64,000 nt of DNA. Origin: Lysobacter sp. cf310. Its GTDB lineage: Bacteria; Pseudomonadota; Gammaproteobacteria; Xanthomonadales; Xanthomonadaceae. The stretch is taken from assembly GCF_900114355.1 (NCBI RefSeq), contig NZ_FOSS01000001.1, positions 645,386 through 709,385 of the forward strand. Reading direction: 5' to 3'. How positions within the stretch are numbered: the stretch's first letter is position 1; each line of letters begins with the position of its first letter. Both the position numbers and the translations under genes were made by a program. Under the pieces are notes generated by a model. That model searched no databases. It was not told where the DNA came from and worked only from the letters and a program-made list of their open reading frames with translations. Positions 8,446 through 16,464 of this stretch are shown here, piece by piece.

Positions 8446-9792
8446 ATGACATCCCGCCGCCTCCGCATCACCGCGCTCGCGTTCGCGATCGCAGCGACCG
8501 TCGCCTCGGTGGCGATCGCCCAGGACGCCCAGGTGCGCACGCGCACCGTGGTGGTCGACAACGCCGACGCCAAGACCGACGCCGAACTCAAGGCCGCCAT
8601 GGACGAGTTGCGCCAGGCCCAGCGCCGGGTCGCCGAACTGGCGCGCGCGCGCGGCGAAAGCGCGCGCGGCCAGGCCGAGCTCGCGCGCGAAAGCGCCGGC
8701 CTGGCGCGCCTGTCCGCGCTCGATGCGCAGCGCCAGATGGTGATCCGCCAGACCGAACGCCGGCCGCTGCTGGGCGTGATCCTGAACGCCGATCCCGCGG
8801 CCGGCGCACGCATCGTCGCGGTCACGCCCGACAGCGCGGCGGCCAAGGCCGGCCTGCGCAGCGGCGACCGCATCGTCAGCGTCAACGGCGCCGCCGTGCG
8901 CGGCAGCGACGGCGAAACCCGCCTGGCCGCGACCCGCTCCGCGCTCGACGATCTGGACGTGAAAACGCCGGTGGCGATCGACTACGAGCGCGACGGCCGC
9001 AAGGCCACCGTCAAGATCACGCCACGACTGGGCGAGCACGTAATGGTGTTCGACGGTCCCATGCCGATAGCGGACAGCGACGCCGTCATGCGCCGCTTCC
9101 GGATCGACGCCGAGAACGCCGACCCGAACGCCTCGAACGCGGCGATGGCCAGCATCCGTCAACACGTCCAGGCGGATCTGGCTCGGCTGCGTTCGCCCGC
9201 CTGCCAAGGCCGCCATGACGAGAACTGCCAATTGCCGACCCTGGTCGAGGCGTTCCGCTGGAACGGACTCAATCTGGCCTCGGTGGAGAACGGCCTGGGC
9301 CGCTACTTCGGCACCGACCGCGGCGTGCTGGTGCTCAGCACCGGCGCCGATCTGGCCGGCCTGGAACCGGGCGACGTGATCCGCAGCGTCGAAGGCGTGG
9401 CGGTGAACACGCCGCGCGAGGCGATGGAGGCCTTGCGCGCGCGTCCGGACGGCAGCGAAGTCTCGGTCGCCTATCTGCGCGACCGCAAGGAAGCCAGCAC
9501 GCGGGTCAAGGTGCCGCGCACCGTGCGCCTGTTGCTGCCGACGCCGCCGGCACCGCCCGCACCGCCCGCGCCGCCGGTTCCGCCGCCGGCTCCACCGAAG
9601 CCGCCCGCTGCGCCGGCTGCGCCCGTATCGCGCATGACGCCTGCATCGCGCGTGACGCCCGTCTCTCGCGTCACCCCGGTCTCTCGCGTATCGCCCGTGA
9701 CGGCGCCGGCGGTCGACGCGCCGCCGCCGCCGGCCCCTCCGCCGCCTCCGCCGCCGCCCCCGGTTCCGCCGACGCCGCCGGTTCTGGTCTGA
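8446..9792 (+). CDS. Secreted protein with two PDZ domains and a Pro-rich tail
   Basis: 448 residues from MTSRRLRITALAFAIAATVA, a signal peptide cleaved near SVAIA. A charged coiled coil (about 40-95) is followed by PDZ-1 (PLLGVILNADPAAGARIVAV, then SAAAKAGLRSGDRIVSVNG), a middle region with the pair CQGRHDENC, and PDZ-2 (GVLVLSTGADLAGLEPGDVI). The last 85 residues are Pro-rich (PPAPPAPP) with SRVTPV repeats. No protease domain is present, so it probably binds exposed protein C-termini in the periplasm. It is third after the sigma and putative anti-sigma genes and may sense or respond to envelope stress. Confidence 0.85.
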   Translation: MTSRRLRITALAFAIAATVASVAIAQDAQVRTRTVVVDNADAKTDAELKAAMDELRQAQRRVAELARARGESARGQAELARESAGLARLSALDAQRQMVIRQTERRPLLGVILNADPAAGARIVAVTPDSAAAKAGLRSGDRIVSVNGAAVRGSDGETRLAATRSALDDLDVKTPVAIDYERDGRKATVKITPRLGEHVMVFDGPMPIADSDAVMRRFRIDAENADPNASNAAMASIRQHVQADLARLRSPACQGRHDENCQLPTLVEAFRWNGLNLASVENGLGRYFGTDRGVLVLSTGADLAGLEPGDVIRSVEGVAVNTPREAMEALRARPDGSEVSVAYLRDRKEASTRVKVPRTVRLLLPTPPAPPAPPAPPVPPPAPPKPPAAPAAPVSRMTPASRVTPVSRVTPVSRVSPVTAPAVDAPPPPAPPPPPPPPPVPPTPPVLV

Positions 9793-9810
9793 GCCGATCG
9801 CGCATACGCA

Positions 9811-9834
9811 AACGGCGTCCCTCGGGACGCCGTT
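9811..9834 (+). terminator. Hairpin terminator after the PDZ gene
   Basis: AACGGCGTCC and GGACGCCGTT form a perfect 10-bp stem with a CTCG loop, ~18 bp after the PDZ gene stop. The run of T afterwards is short (CGTTTA), so efficiency is uncertain. The next gene is convergent. Confidence 0.7.
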
Positions 9835-9903
9835 CGTTTATGGCCCGGGACGGCGACCTAGCGACCCCGTTCGGACTCCAACAGCCCGATGCGCGCGCCG
9901 ACC

Positions 9904-10854
9904 TCAGCGCTGTTCCGGCGGCGCCGCTTCCACCCACTTGGCGAACACCGCGTCGATCTGCTCGTCGGTGACGGCTTTGCCCTCTTCCAGGCCGCCGGCC
10001 TGCTCGAACAGCGGAATGATCATCGCCATGCCGTCGATCTTGGTCTTCAGATGCACGCCCGGCGCCTTGCCCAGAAAGCCGTCCCAACGCTGGCGCACCT
10101 TGGCCCAATAGCCGCGGGTCGCGTCCCAGTAGCGGTAGGCCGGCTTGAAGTCCACGTCCTTGGTCTTCTGGTAATCGTTGAAACCGAACTCGCGCGCCAG
10201 TTCGACCTGGCTGCCGTCGGGCTTGCGCAGCACCTTGGTGTTGAACTGCTCGTGGGTCCAGCCGCCGGGGGTCAGGGTGTGGCGGTTGATCGCGGCCACC
10301 GCGTTGTAATCGCTGCGCTTGGTGTACTCGCGGCGCGGCAAAGGGCGCCAGCTCAGGTCGCTGGTCCAGGTGGCCACGCCGTTGCGGTATTCCCAGCGGC
10401 CGGTGCCGCAGTAGCGCGGCGCGTCGCTGACCTCGAACACGCACTGGGTCCAGGCGCCGCGATTGAGCTCGGCCGGAATCGCGCGCACCTGCCAGGTCTG
10501 GTCGGCGCTGAACTCGAAGCGCGTGGGCGCTTCGTAGGTCCAGTCCTGACGCCAATGCTTGGTGACATGGCCGCTCTTTTCGTCGACCAGGATGTGCTGC
10601 AGAACGATCCTGGTCGGGCTGTCCTCGACCACGATCACCGTCTCGTTGCCGCCGCTGCGCATGGCCGGCGCACGCTCGTAGCCCGGCTGCAGCAGCACGG
10701 TTTCGTCGAAGGCGAAATCGACGATGTACTCGCCCTGCATGGCCAGAATCGAGGCGCGGTCGCGCGCGGTGTCGGCCGCGGCGGGCGCGGCGGCGAAGGC
10801 TGGCGTTGCCGCGCAGGCGAGCGTCAGGCAGGCGGCTGGCAGTCGGAACTTCAT
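9904..10854 (-). CDS. DUF6607 family secreted protein
   Basis: 316 residues from MKFRLPAACLTLACAATPAFA, a clear signal peptide; eight residues upstream in frame look like leader and are not included. The mature protein is Trp/Tyr-rich (for example HVTKHWRQDWTYEAPTRFEF), as in the DUF6607 family of outer-envelope proteins that accompany haem receptors in Xanthomonadaceae; no catalytic motif is known. It is the last gene of the hemP/receptor cluster, 55 bp after its upstream neighbour, so a role in haem acquisition is inferred from context. Confidence 0.8.
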   Translation of the reverse strand: MKFRLPAACLTLACAATPAFAAAPAAADTARDRASILAMQGEYIVDFAFDETVLLQPGYERAPAMRSGGNETVIVVEDSPTRIVLQHILVDEKSGHVTKHWRQDWTYEAPTRFEFSADQTWQVRAIPAELNRGAWTQCVFEVSDAPRYCGTGRWEYRNGVATWTSDLSWRPLPRREYTKRSDYNAVAAINRHTLTPGGWTHEQFNTKVLRKPDGSQVELAREFGFNDYQKTKDVDFKPAYRYWDATRGYWAKVRQRWDGFLGKAPGVHLKTKIDGMAMIIPLFEQAGGLEEGKAVTDEQIDAVFAKWVEAAPPEQR

Positions 10855-10909
10855 GGATGGGTTCTCGTCGATGGGCATGGAGGGAAGGAAAGAGGGAAAG
10901 CGCCGCCGC

Positions 10910-11488
10910 TCAATGCGACGCGAGCGCTTGTGGCTTCAAGGCCTCGGAGGCGGCGCGGCGCGCCATGCAGCAGCAGGTGTCCGGCCCGGTCCGCAGCCTC
11001 GCGCCCTCGGCGGCGGCGATGCGGCGCGCGTGCTCCAGGCCCAGCGCCGAAGGCTCGGCGGCGTCGGCGACCAGGATGCGGCGGCCGGCTTCGTCGCGGG
11101 CCAGTTGCAGGCGCAGGGTCTGCGCACTCCAGCCGCCGCCTAGCCAGCCTCGCAGGGCGCGCGCGAGGCGGCCCCGACTGCGCTCGGCGTCGGCCGCGGG
11201 CAAGCCGGCGACCGCGAGATCCCAGGCCAGGAAATCGCTGTCGGGCAGCAGGTGCAGACGCCAGCACGCGCGTCCGCGCGCATCGCGAAACACGATGGCT
11301 TCGCGTGCCGCCGCAACGCCCTCGCCGATGCAGCGCTGCGCGCTCACGCTGGCCAGCCAGCCGGCCAGCGCGTCGCGCTGACGGCGCGGGTACAGGCACA
11401 GCACCGTCGCGACCGCGGCCAGCCGCTCGGGCGCGGGCAATGCGCCCGCGTCCGTGCTCCCCGCCGTTGGCGATCGCGCGGCGCGCAT
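10910..11488 (-). CDS. Unrecognised 192-aa protein in the haem-uptake operon
   Basis: I do not recognise a domain with certainty. The gene starts 4 bp after the haem receptor stop and precedes the DUF6607 gene, so it is surely co-transcribed. It is Ala/Arg/Leu-rich, without signal peptide or membrane helix, hence cytoplasmic. The segment EAIVFRDARGRACWRLHL resembles the strand pair seen in HemS/HutX-type haem carriers, but this is weak. A CCC triplet near the C-terminus (GPDTCCCMARRA) could bind haem or metal. An intracellular haem-handling role is inference. Confidence 0.6.
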   Translation of the reverse strand: MRAARSPTAGSTDAGALPAPERLAAVATVLCLYPRRQRDALAGWLASVSAQRCIGEGVAAAREAIVFRDARGRACWRLHLLPDSDFLAWDLAVAGLPAADAERSRGRLARALRGWLGGGWSAQTLRLQLARDEAGRRILVADAAEPSALGLEHARRIAAAEGARLRTGPDTCCCMARRAASEALKPQALASH

Positions 11489-11492
11489 GCGC

Positions 11493-13808
11493 TTACCAGT
11501 TCACCGCCAGGCTCACGCCCAGGTTGCGGCCGGAGGCGCTGTAACGGTCGATGGTGGTGCTGGTCGAGGCCAGGGTGCTGGGCAGATCGCCGCCGTCCCA
11601 GTATTTCTTGTCGCCCAGATTGAACACGCCGACGTTGATCCGGGCGCCCGGCGCGAAGCTGAAGTGCGCGAGCAGGTCGAGCACGCCGTAGCCGGGTGCG
11701 GCGAACAGGCCGGCCTGCGGCAGGTCGCTCTTGCGGCGCGCGAAACGCCCGGCGAGTTCGACGCCCCAATCGTCGCGGTCGTAGGCCAGGCCCAGCGAGC
11801 CGCGCAGCGGATCGATCGACGACAGCGCCGCGCCGGTACCGCGGTCCTCGCCCTTGGACCAGGCCGCGGCGCCGCGCAGCGACCAGCCGGCCAACGCGGG
11901 CGAGAACGCGCCGAAATCGACGCCGCCGCGCAGCTCGACGCCGCGGATCTCGGCCTCGGCCACGTTCTGCGACTGGAACACCATCAGGCCCTGGGCGTTG
12001 TTGCCGATGTAGCGCTGCGATTCGATGAAGTCGTCGTAGCGGTTGTAGTAGGCCGAGGCCTCGACGTAGACCGCCTCGCCCGAATAGCGCAGGCCCAGTT
12101 CGACGCCGTTGCTGGTCTCGGGCTTGAGATCGGGATTGGGGATGGCGGTGTAGCCGAACTGCAGATTGGTGAAGCCCAGGTTGACGTCGTTGTAGGGCGG
12201 CGCGCGGAAGCCGTGCTGGTAGCCGCCGAACAGCGACCAGTCTTCGGCGAAATGCCAGACCGCGCCCAGCTTCGGCGACACCGCGGTCTCCTTGAGCTGG
12301 CTCACCGCCACACCCGGGTTGTCGCCGACGAAGATCGGATCCAGTTCGGGCTTGAGTTCGTAACGGTCCACGCGCAGCGCCGGCACCAGGCGGAACGCGC
12401 CGTCGGCGAAGCTGATTTCGTCCTGCACGAACAGGGCCGCCACGGTGGTTTCGCTGATCGGGAAATCGCGCACCGGGAACACGTCCGGCGAGATGGTCTT
12501 GGTGACCACGCCGGTGGTGAGATTGGTGGACTGGCCGTCGCGCTTCTGGCGGGTGTCGGTGCGGCTGTATTCGAAACCGTAGGTCAGCGTGTGCGCGACC
12601 GAACCGGTGACGAAATCCTTGTGCAGCGTGGCCTCGGCGCCGAGCGTGCGCTGATCGAAGTTGAACTCGCGTTCGCGCCGGGTCGGGCTGGTCGGACGGC
12701 CGCCGATCAGGGTCACGCGCTCCTCGGTGGTGCGCTGGGTGGTCTCGCTGTCCTGGCGGTAGATCTGCCACTGCAGCGAGTCGGCGAACGCGGCGTCCAG
12801 CGCATCGATCTCGTGCGCGAACGACACCCGCGCGCGGGTCTGACGATCGTCGCCCAGCAGCGACAAGGTGCGCACGGTCGGCGCGCCCGGCGCGGTCAGG
12901 GCATTGCCGCGCGAGCTCAGCACGTCGGTATCGGTCTGATCCTCGTTGCCTTCCACGGTCAGCTTGAAGCGCTGGTTCTGGCTGGGCGCGAACACCAGCT
13001 TGGCCAGCAGGCTGCGGCCGTCGCTGTCCTGCGGGTTGGCGGCGGTGCGGGTGGAATCCTCGCTACGGCGCGTGCCCATGCTTTCGGTTTCCTTGCCCTG
13101 ACGGTGGCCGACCGCGACCAGGCCCGACCAGCGCTCGCCGCCGAAGGCCGCGGTGGCGCCGCCGAACAGGCCGCTGTTTTCGCCCTGATAGCCCAGCTTG
13201 AAACCGAAGTAGCTGTCCTTGCCGTCCAGCAGATAGTCGGACGGGTCCTTGGTCACGAACGAGACCACGCCGCCCAGCGCGTCGGAACCGTACAGGGCGC
13301 TGCTCGGGCCGCGCACCACTTCCACCCGCTTGAGGGTGTCGAGGTCGACGAAGTTGCGGTTGGCGTTGGAGAAGCTGCCGATGTTGAAGCTGTCGGACAC
13401 CGAGATGCCGTCGGTCTCCACGCGCACGCGGTTGCCGCCGAGGCCGCGGATGCGGATGTCGCCGATGCCGAAGCGGCCGATCACGTTGCTCACGCTGATG
13501 CCGGGCTCGTAGCGGAACAGGTCCTTGAGATCGCGCACGATTTCCTCGTCCATGCGTTCGCGGTCGATCGCGGTGACCACCGCCGGCACGTCCTGCGCCT
13601 CGCGCTCGGTGCGCGTGGCGGTGACCACGATGCGTTCGAGCTCGCGCGCGCCGGCGCCGGCGCCGTCGGGCGATTCGGCGCCGGTCTCGGCGGACGCGGC
13701 CGACGCGGTGGCCGGCAGGGCCAGCATCAGGGCCAGCGCGAGCGTGCTGGGAACGAAGGGGATGCGGACGGAACGGCGCAGGCCGGCGGTGCGTTGGGCG
13801 CGATGCAT
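11493..13808 (-). CDS. TonB-dependent haemoglobin/haem receptor
   Basis: 771 residues from MHRAQRTAGLRRSVRIPF with a signal peptide ending ATASAA. The plug domain begins near ERIVVTATRTEREAQDVPAV (TonB box region) and includes IRIRGLGGNRVRVETDGI. The barrel closes with a terminal aromatic residue (SLAVNW). The FRAP and NPDL boxes typical of haem receptors are present (FRAPPYND, PNPDLKPE). The histidine usually found between them is absent, which is odd. The upstream Fur-box/hemP arrangement points to haem or haem-protein import under iron limitation. I chose the start at the signal peptide; a 48-residue upstream in-frame extension lacks family features. Confidence 0.93.
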   Translation of the reverse strand: MHRAQRTAGLRRSVRIPFVPSTLALALMLALPATASAASAETGAESPDGAGAGARELERIVVTATRTEREAQDVPAVVTAIDRERMDEEIVRDLKDLFRYEPGISVSNVIGRFGIGDIRIRGLGGNRVRVETDGISVSDSFNIGSFSNANRNFVDLDTLKRVEVVRGPSSALYGSDALGGVVSFVTKDPSDYLLDGKDSYFGFKLGYQGENSGLFGGATAAFGGERWSGLVAVGHRQGKETESMGTRRSEDSTRTAANPQDSDGRSLLAKLVFAPSQNQRFKLTVEGNEDQTDTDVLSSRGNALTAPGAPTVRTLSLLGDDRQTRARVSFAHEIDALDAAFADSLQWQIYRQDSETTQRTTEERVTLIGGRPTSPTRREREFNFDQRTLGAEATLHKDFVTGSVAHTLTYGFEYSRTDTRQKRDGQSTNLTTGVVTKTISPDVFPVRDFPISETTVAALFVQDEISFADGAFRLVPALRVDRYELKPELDPIFVGDNPGVAVSQLKETAVSPKLGAVWHFAEDWSLFGGYQHGFRAPPYNDVNLGFTNLQFGYTAIPNPDLKPETSNGVELGLRYSGEAVYVEASAYYNRYDDFIESQRYIGNNAQGLMVFQSQNVAEAEIRGVELRGGVDFGAFSPALAGWSLRGAAAWSKGEDRGTGAALSSIDPLRGSLGLAYDRDDWGVELAGRFARRKSDLPQAGLFAAPGYGVLDLLAHFSFAPGARINVGVFNLGDKKYWDGGDLPSTLASTSTTIDRYSASGRNLGVSLAVNW

Positions 13809-14026
13809 GAAGTCAGGCTCGAGTGGTGGTGTCGGAGGCTGGCTGGCATGCCGTGCGGCGTTGCTGGCGACCTGGAGAGAGAGAGAGTTCGGTGCGCCGT
13901 CCCTGGCGCGGAATCCGATCGATTCGCCGCATGGCCGCGCCGCAACCGGCATGGCATCGCCGCACCGCCTCCCATCCTTGGGAACGCGGCGCGGCCATGC
14001 CGTAACGGTGTTGCGGGCGACGGCTC

Positions 14027-14257
14027 TTACTTGGTGAGGATCAGCTTGTCGTTGCGGGTATGACGCAGGCGGTAGACCTCGCCGCCGTGGCGGATCAGGA
14101 CTTCGCGCGCGCCGCGCAGGAGCGCGCCGCTTTCGACCAGCATCGCGTTGGCCGCCGAGACCGCGGGGGCGGCTGCGACGGCGGCGGCGGCGACCACCGG
14201 GGGGAGGGAGCGATCAGTACGAGGTTTGAGCTGCAACACCGGCTGGCGCAGGGACAT
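14027..14257 (-). CDS. hemP: Hemin uptake protein HemP
   Basis: 76 residues. The C-terminal half has the HemP signature: SGALLRGAREVLIRHGGEVYRLRHTRNDKLILTK, recognisable by the HGG-x-YRLR core and the terminal LILTK. HemP/HmuP is a small protein needed for haem receptor expression in several proteobacteria; the mechanism appears regulatory. The gene is 218 bp upstream of the haem receptor gene and 30 bp downstream of a Fur box. Confidence 0.93.
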   Translation of the reverse strand: MSLRQPVLQLKPRTDRSLPPVVAAAAVAAAPAVSAANAMLVESGALLRGAREVLIRHGGEVYRLRHTRNDKLILTK

Positions 14258-14286
14258 GGCAGGTGACTCGATCGGGATTCGAGTTT

Positions 14287-14305
14287 GATGATAATGATTC
14301 TCATT
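14287..14305 (-). promoter_or_regulatory. Fur box upstream of hemP
   Basis: On the minus strand AATGAGAATCATTATCATC matches the 19-bp palindrome AATGAGAATnATTCTCATT at all but two specified positions. It ends 30 bp upstream of the hemP ATG, where an iron-loaded Fur dimer would block RNA polymerase. The whole haem cluster is therefore probably iron-repressed. Confidence 0.88.
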
Positions 14306-14391
14306 TGCCAGTCAACACCTGTTTACACCGCCGGTCGGGGCGTAAGCAGGCGGCACCCCGCCGCCGGGGCGCCGGATCGGCCCGAACGGGC

Positions 14392-15360
14392 TCAGGCGGT
14401 GGCTTTCTCGACCCGGTCCCAGTCCTGCTCGGAATAGCGGTCGACCAGCTCCAGCGCCTGCAGGTTCTGTTGCAGTTGCTCGGGCCGGGTCGCGCCCAGG
14501 ATCACGCTGGACACGTGCGGATTGCGCAGGCACCAGGCGATCGCCAGCGGCGCCGGCTCCGCACCCAGCTCGCGCGCGACCGCGGTGTAGGCGCGCGCGC
14601 GCTCGATCCGGCGCTGTTCGGGACTGAGCACGCTGCGCTGCAGCCAGCGGTAGTCCTCGTGGTTGAGGCGCGAATCCTCGGGCACGCCGTCGTTGTACTT
14701 GCCGGTCAGCAGGCCCGAAGCCAACGGCGACCAGATCGTGGTGCCCAGCCCAAGCTCGGCGTAGAGCGAGGCGTATTCCAGCTCGACGCGCTCGCGATGG
14801 AACAGGTTGTACTGCGGCTGCTCCATGGTCGGCGCATGCAGATGCTGCTGGCGCGCGATCTTATGGGCCTCGCGGATCTGCGCGGCCGACCATTCCGAGG
14901 TGCCCCAATACAGCACCTTGCCCTGGCGGATCAGCGTGTCCATCGCCCACACGGTTTCCTCGATCGGCACGTCCGGATCGGGGCGATGGCAGTAATAAAG
15001 GTCCAGATGATCCACGCGCAGACGCCGCAGCGCGCCGTGGCAGGCCTCGGTCACGTGCTTGCGCGACAAGCCCTTCTGGGTCGGCAGCGGATCCGCGGCC
15101 GAGCCGAACATCACCTTGCTGGACACGCAATAGCCGTCGCGCGGCAGGCGCAGGTCGGCGATCACGTCGCCCATCACCCGCTCGGCTTCGCCGTTGGCGT
15201 AGCCCTCGGCGTTGTCGAAGAAGTTGACGCCGTGGTCCCAGGCGGTGGCGATCAGCTCGCGCGCCGGGCCGCGCCCGATCTGGGTGCCGAAGGTGACCCA
15301 GGCGCCGAAGGACAGCGCCGACAGTTGCAGACCGGAGGAACCCAGGCGGCGGTATTGCAT
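14392..15360 (-). CDS. Aldo/keto reductase, Kv-beta-like (YghZ type)
   Basis: 322 residues from MQYRRLGSSGLQLSALSFG. The (beta/alpha)8 AKR fold is marked by the catalytic tetrad: Asp in FFDNAEGYANG with Tyr of the same motif, Lys in SSKVMFG and His in YYCHRPDP. The NADPH-binding SSVILGATRPEQL segment lies near the C-terminus. The sequence resembles the potassium-channel beta-subunit/YghZ group, which reduces small aldehydes such as methylglyoxal. A GGAG stands ahead of the chosen ATG; 38 in-frame residues upstream lack family features. It is monocistronic. Confidence 0.93.
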   Translation of the reverse strand: MQYRRLGSSGLQLSALSFGAWVTFGTQIGRGPARELIATAWDHGVNFFDNAEGYANGEAERVMGDVIADLRLPRDGYCVSSKVMFGSAADPLPTQKGLSRKHVTEACHGALRRLRVDHLDLYYCHRPDPDVPIEETVWAMDTLIRQGKVLYWGTSEWSAAQIREAHKIARQQHLHAPTMEQPQYNLFHRERVELEYASLYAELGLGTTIWSPLASGLLTGKYNDGVPEDSRLNHEDYRWLQRSVLSPEQRRIERARAYTAVARELGAEPAPLAIAWCLRNPHVSSVILGATRPEQLQQNLQALELVDRYSEQDWDRVEKATA

Positions 15361-15544
15361 GACGTGCTCCGATGACGACCTATCAGGGGCGCATGCTAAC
15401 CGGGCGGGCGTTAGGGCCGTAACTAGAGAAGAGGCGTAACGAGCAACCAGTCGAAGCCGGCTCTTACTAGTCACTGATTTGGCTTTCTACTAGCTCCTGC
15501 AGCTCCTGACTCGTCTCGTTAAGCCACCGCCCGGCGCAACCGGC

Positions 15545-15550
15545 TACAAT
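15545..15550 (+). promoter_or_regulatory. -10 box upstream of the Mn riboswitch
   Basis: TACAAT stands ~20 bp before the first conserved riboswitch bases, so transcription should start near 15557 and include the whole aptamer. No convincing -35 is seen. Confidence 0.6.
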
Positions 15551-15559
15551 GCCCCCACT

Positions 15560-15715
15560 TCCTCCTCCGGGGAGTAGCCCACCCGCCGCCGATCCGGCAT
15601 GCGGGGACCTGCGTCAACACACTTGGCCCACCGGCCATGGCGCAGGAGCGGCAGCCAGCGCGCGACTTCGAGTCCGCGCCAGCGACCACGGGCAAGACCG
15701 AAGGCAGGCGTTGCG
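15560..15715 (+). ncRNA. yybP-ykoY manganese riboswitch
   Basis: The leader has the hallmarks of this aptamer: GGGGAGTAGCC at 15569, the internal conserved GTCAACACACTTGGCCC at ~15614-15630, and the 3' part GGCAAGACCGAAGGC at ~15691-15705. The yybP-ykoY class binds Mn2+ and switches on exporters of the MntP, TMEM165 (UPF0016) and P-type ATPase families. The gene 65 bp downstream is a TMEM165/GDT1 protein, an expected partner, which supports the call independently of the sequence match. Confidence 0.88.
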
Positions 15716-15781
15716 CGTACCCGGGTCGGGCCGTGCGGCGTTTGCCTTCGCCTCCGCGCGAAGCCCGGCCCCGGAGTTCCG

Positions 15782-16357
15782 ATGGATACCTTCCCGCTGG
15801 CCACCGCCGCCCTGTCGACCGGCACGGTCGCGCTCGCCGAAATCGGCGACAAGACCCAGTTGCTGGCCCTGCTGCTGGCCGCGCGCTTCCGCCGTCCCTG
15901 GCCCATCGTCGCCGGCATCCTGGTCGCAACCCTGCTCAACCATGCCCTGGCCGCCTGGCTGGGCGCCCTGGTCGCGCAGTGGCTGCAACCTTCGGTGCTG
16001 CGCTGGATCGTCGCCGGCAGCTTCCTGGCGGTGGCGCTGTGGACGCTCAAGCCCGACAAACTCGACGGCGAAGGCGAGCGCCTGCCCGCGCGCGGTGCCT
16101 TCATCGCCACCACCCTCGCCTTCTTCGTCGCCGAGATCGGCGACAAGACCCAGGTCGCGACCGTGTTGCTGGCCGCGCGCTATTCGCCGCTGTGGGAAGT
16201 CGTGGCCGGCACCACCGCGGGCATGCTGCTGGCCAACGTGCCGGTGGTGCTGCTGGGCAGCCGCTTCGCCGATCGCCTGCCGCTGAAGGCCGCGCGCACG
16301 GTCGCGGCGGTGGTGTTCGCGGCGCTGGCGCTGTGGGTGGCGGTGCGCGGGATCTGA
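15782..16357 (+). CDS. TMEM165/GDT1 (UPF0016) family manganese exporter
   Basis: 191 residues, six predicted membrane helices arranged as two homologous halves, each with the signature EIGDKTQ (residues ~20-26 and ~118-124). Its acidic residues coordinate Mn2+ or Ca2+ in this family; bacterial members such as MneA export Mn2+ and protect against manganese excess. The start is set by ATGGATACC, 65 bp after the riboswitch aptamer. A longer upstream in-frame stretch overlaps the riboswitch and is not coding. Confidence 0.93.
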   Translation: MDTFPLATAALSTGTVALAEIGDKTQLLALLLAARFRRPWPIVAGILVATLLNHALAAWLGALVAQWLQPSVLRWIVAGSFLAVALWTLKPDKLDGEGERLPARGAFIATTLAFFVAEIGDKTQVATVLLAARYSPLWEVVAGTTAGMLLANVPVVLLGSRFADRLPLKAARTVAAVVFAALALWVAVRGI

Positions 16358-16464
16358 GCCGGGCCCGTGCGACCCGGATCCGGCCGGGCCGCGACGCGGC
16401 GGCGGGCGCCCTGCCCTCGCCGCCGCACGCGCGCTATGCTCGGGCAGCTCAACGGGGAGACACC

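Noticed and set aside
8446-9792. DegP/HtrA protease assignment for the PDZ protein
   Set aside because: PDZ domains are present but there is no trypsin-like catalytic domain (no GNSGG or His/Asp motifs).
11454-14063. 869-aa plus-strand frame
   Set aside because: Antisense of the haem receptor gene, whose protein is clearly conserved; the plus-strand product has no domain and low-complexity His/Ala/Val content.
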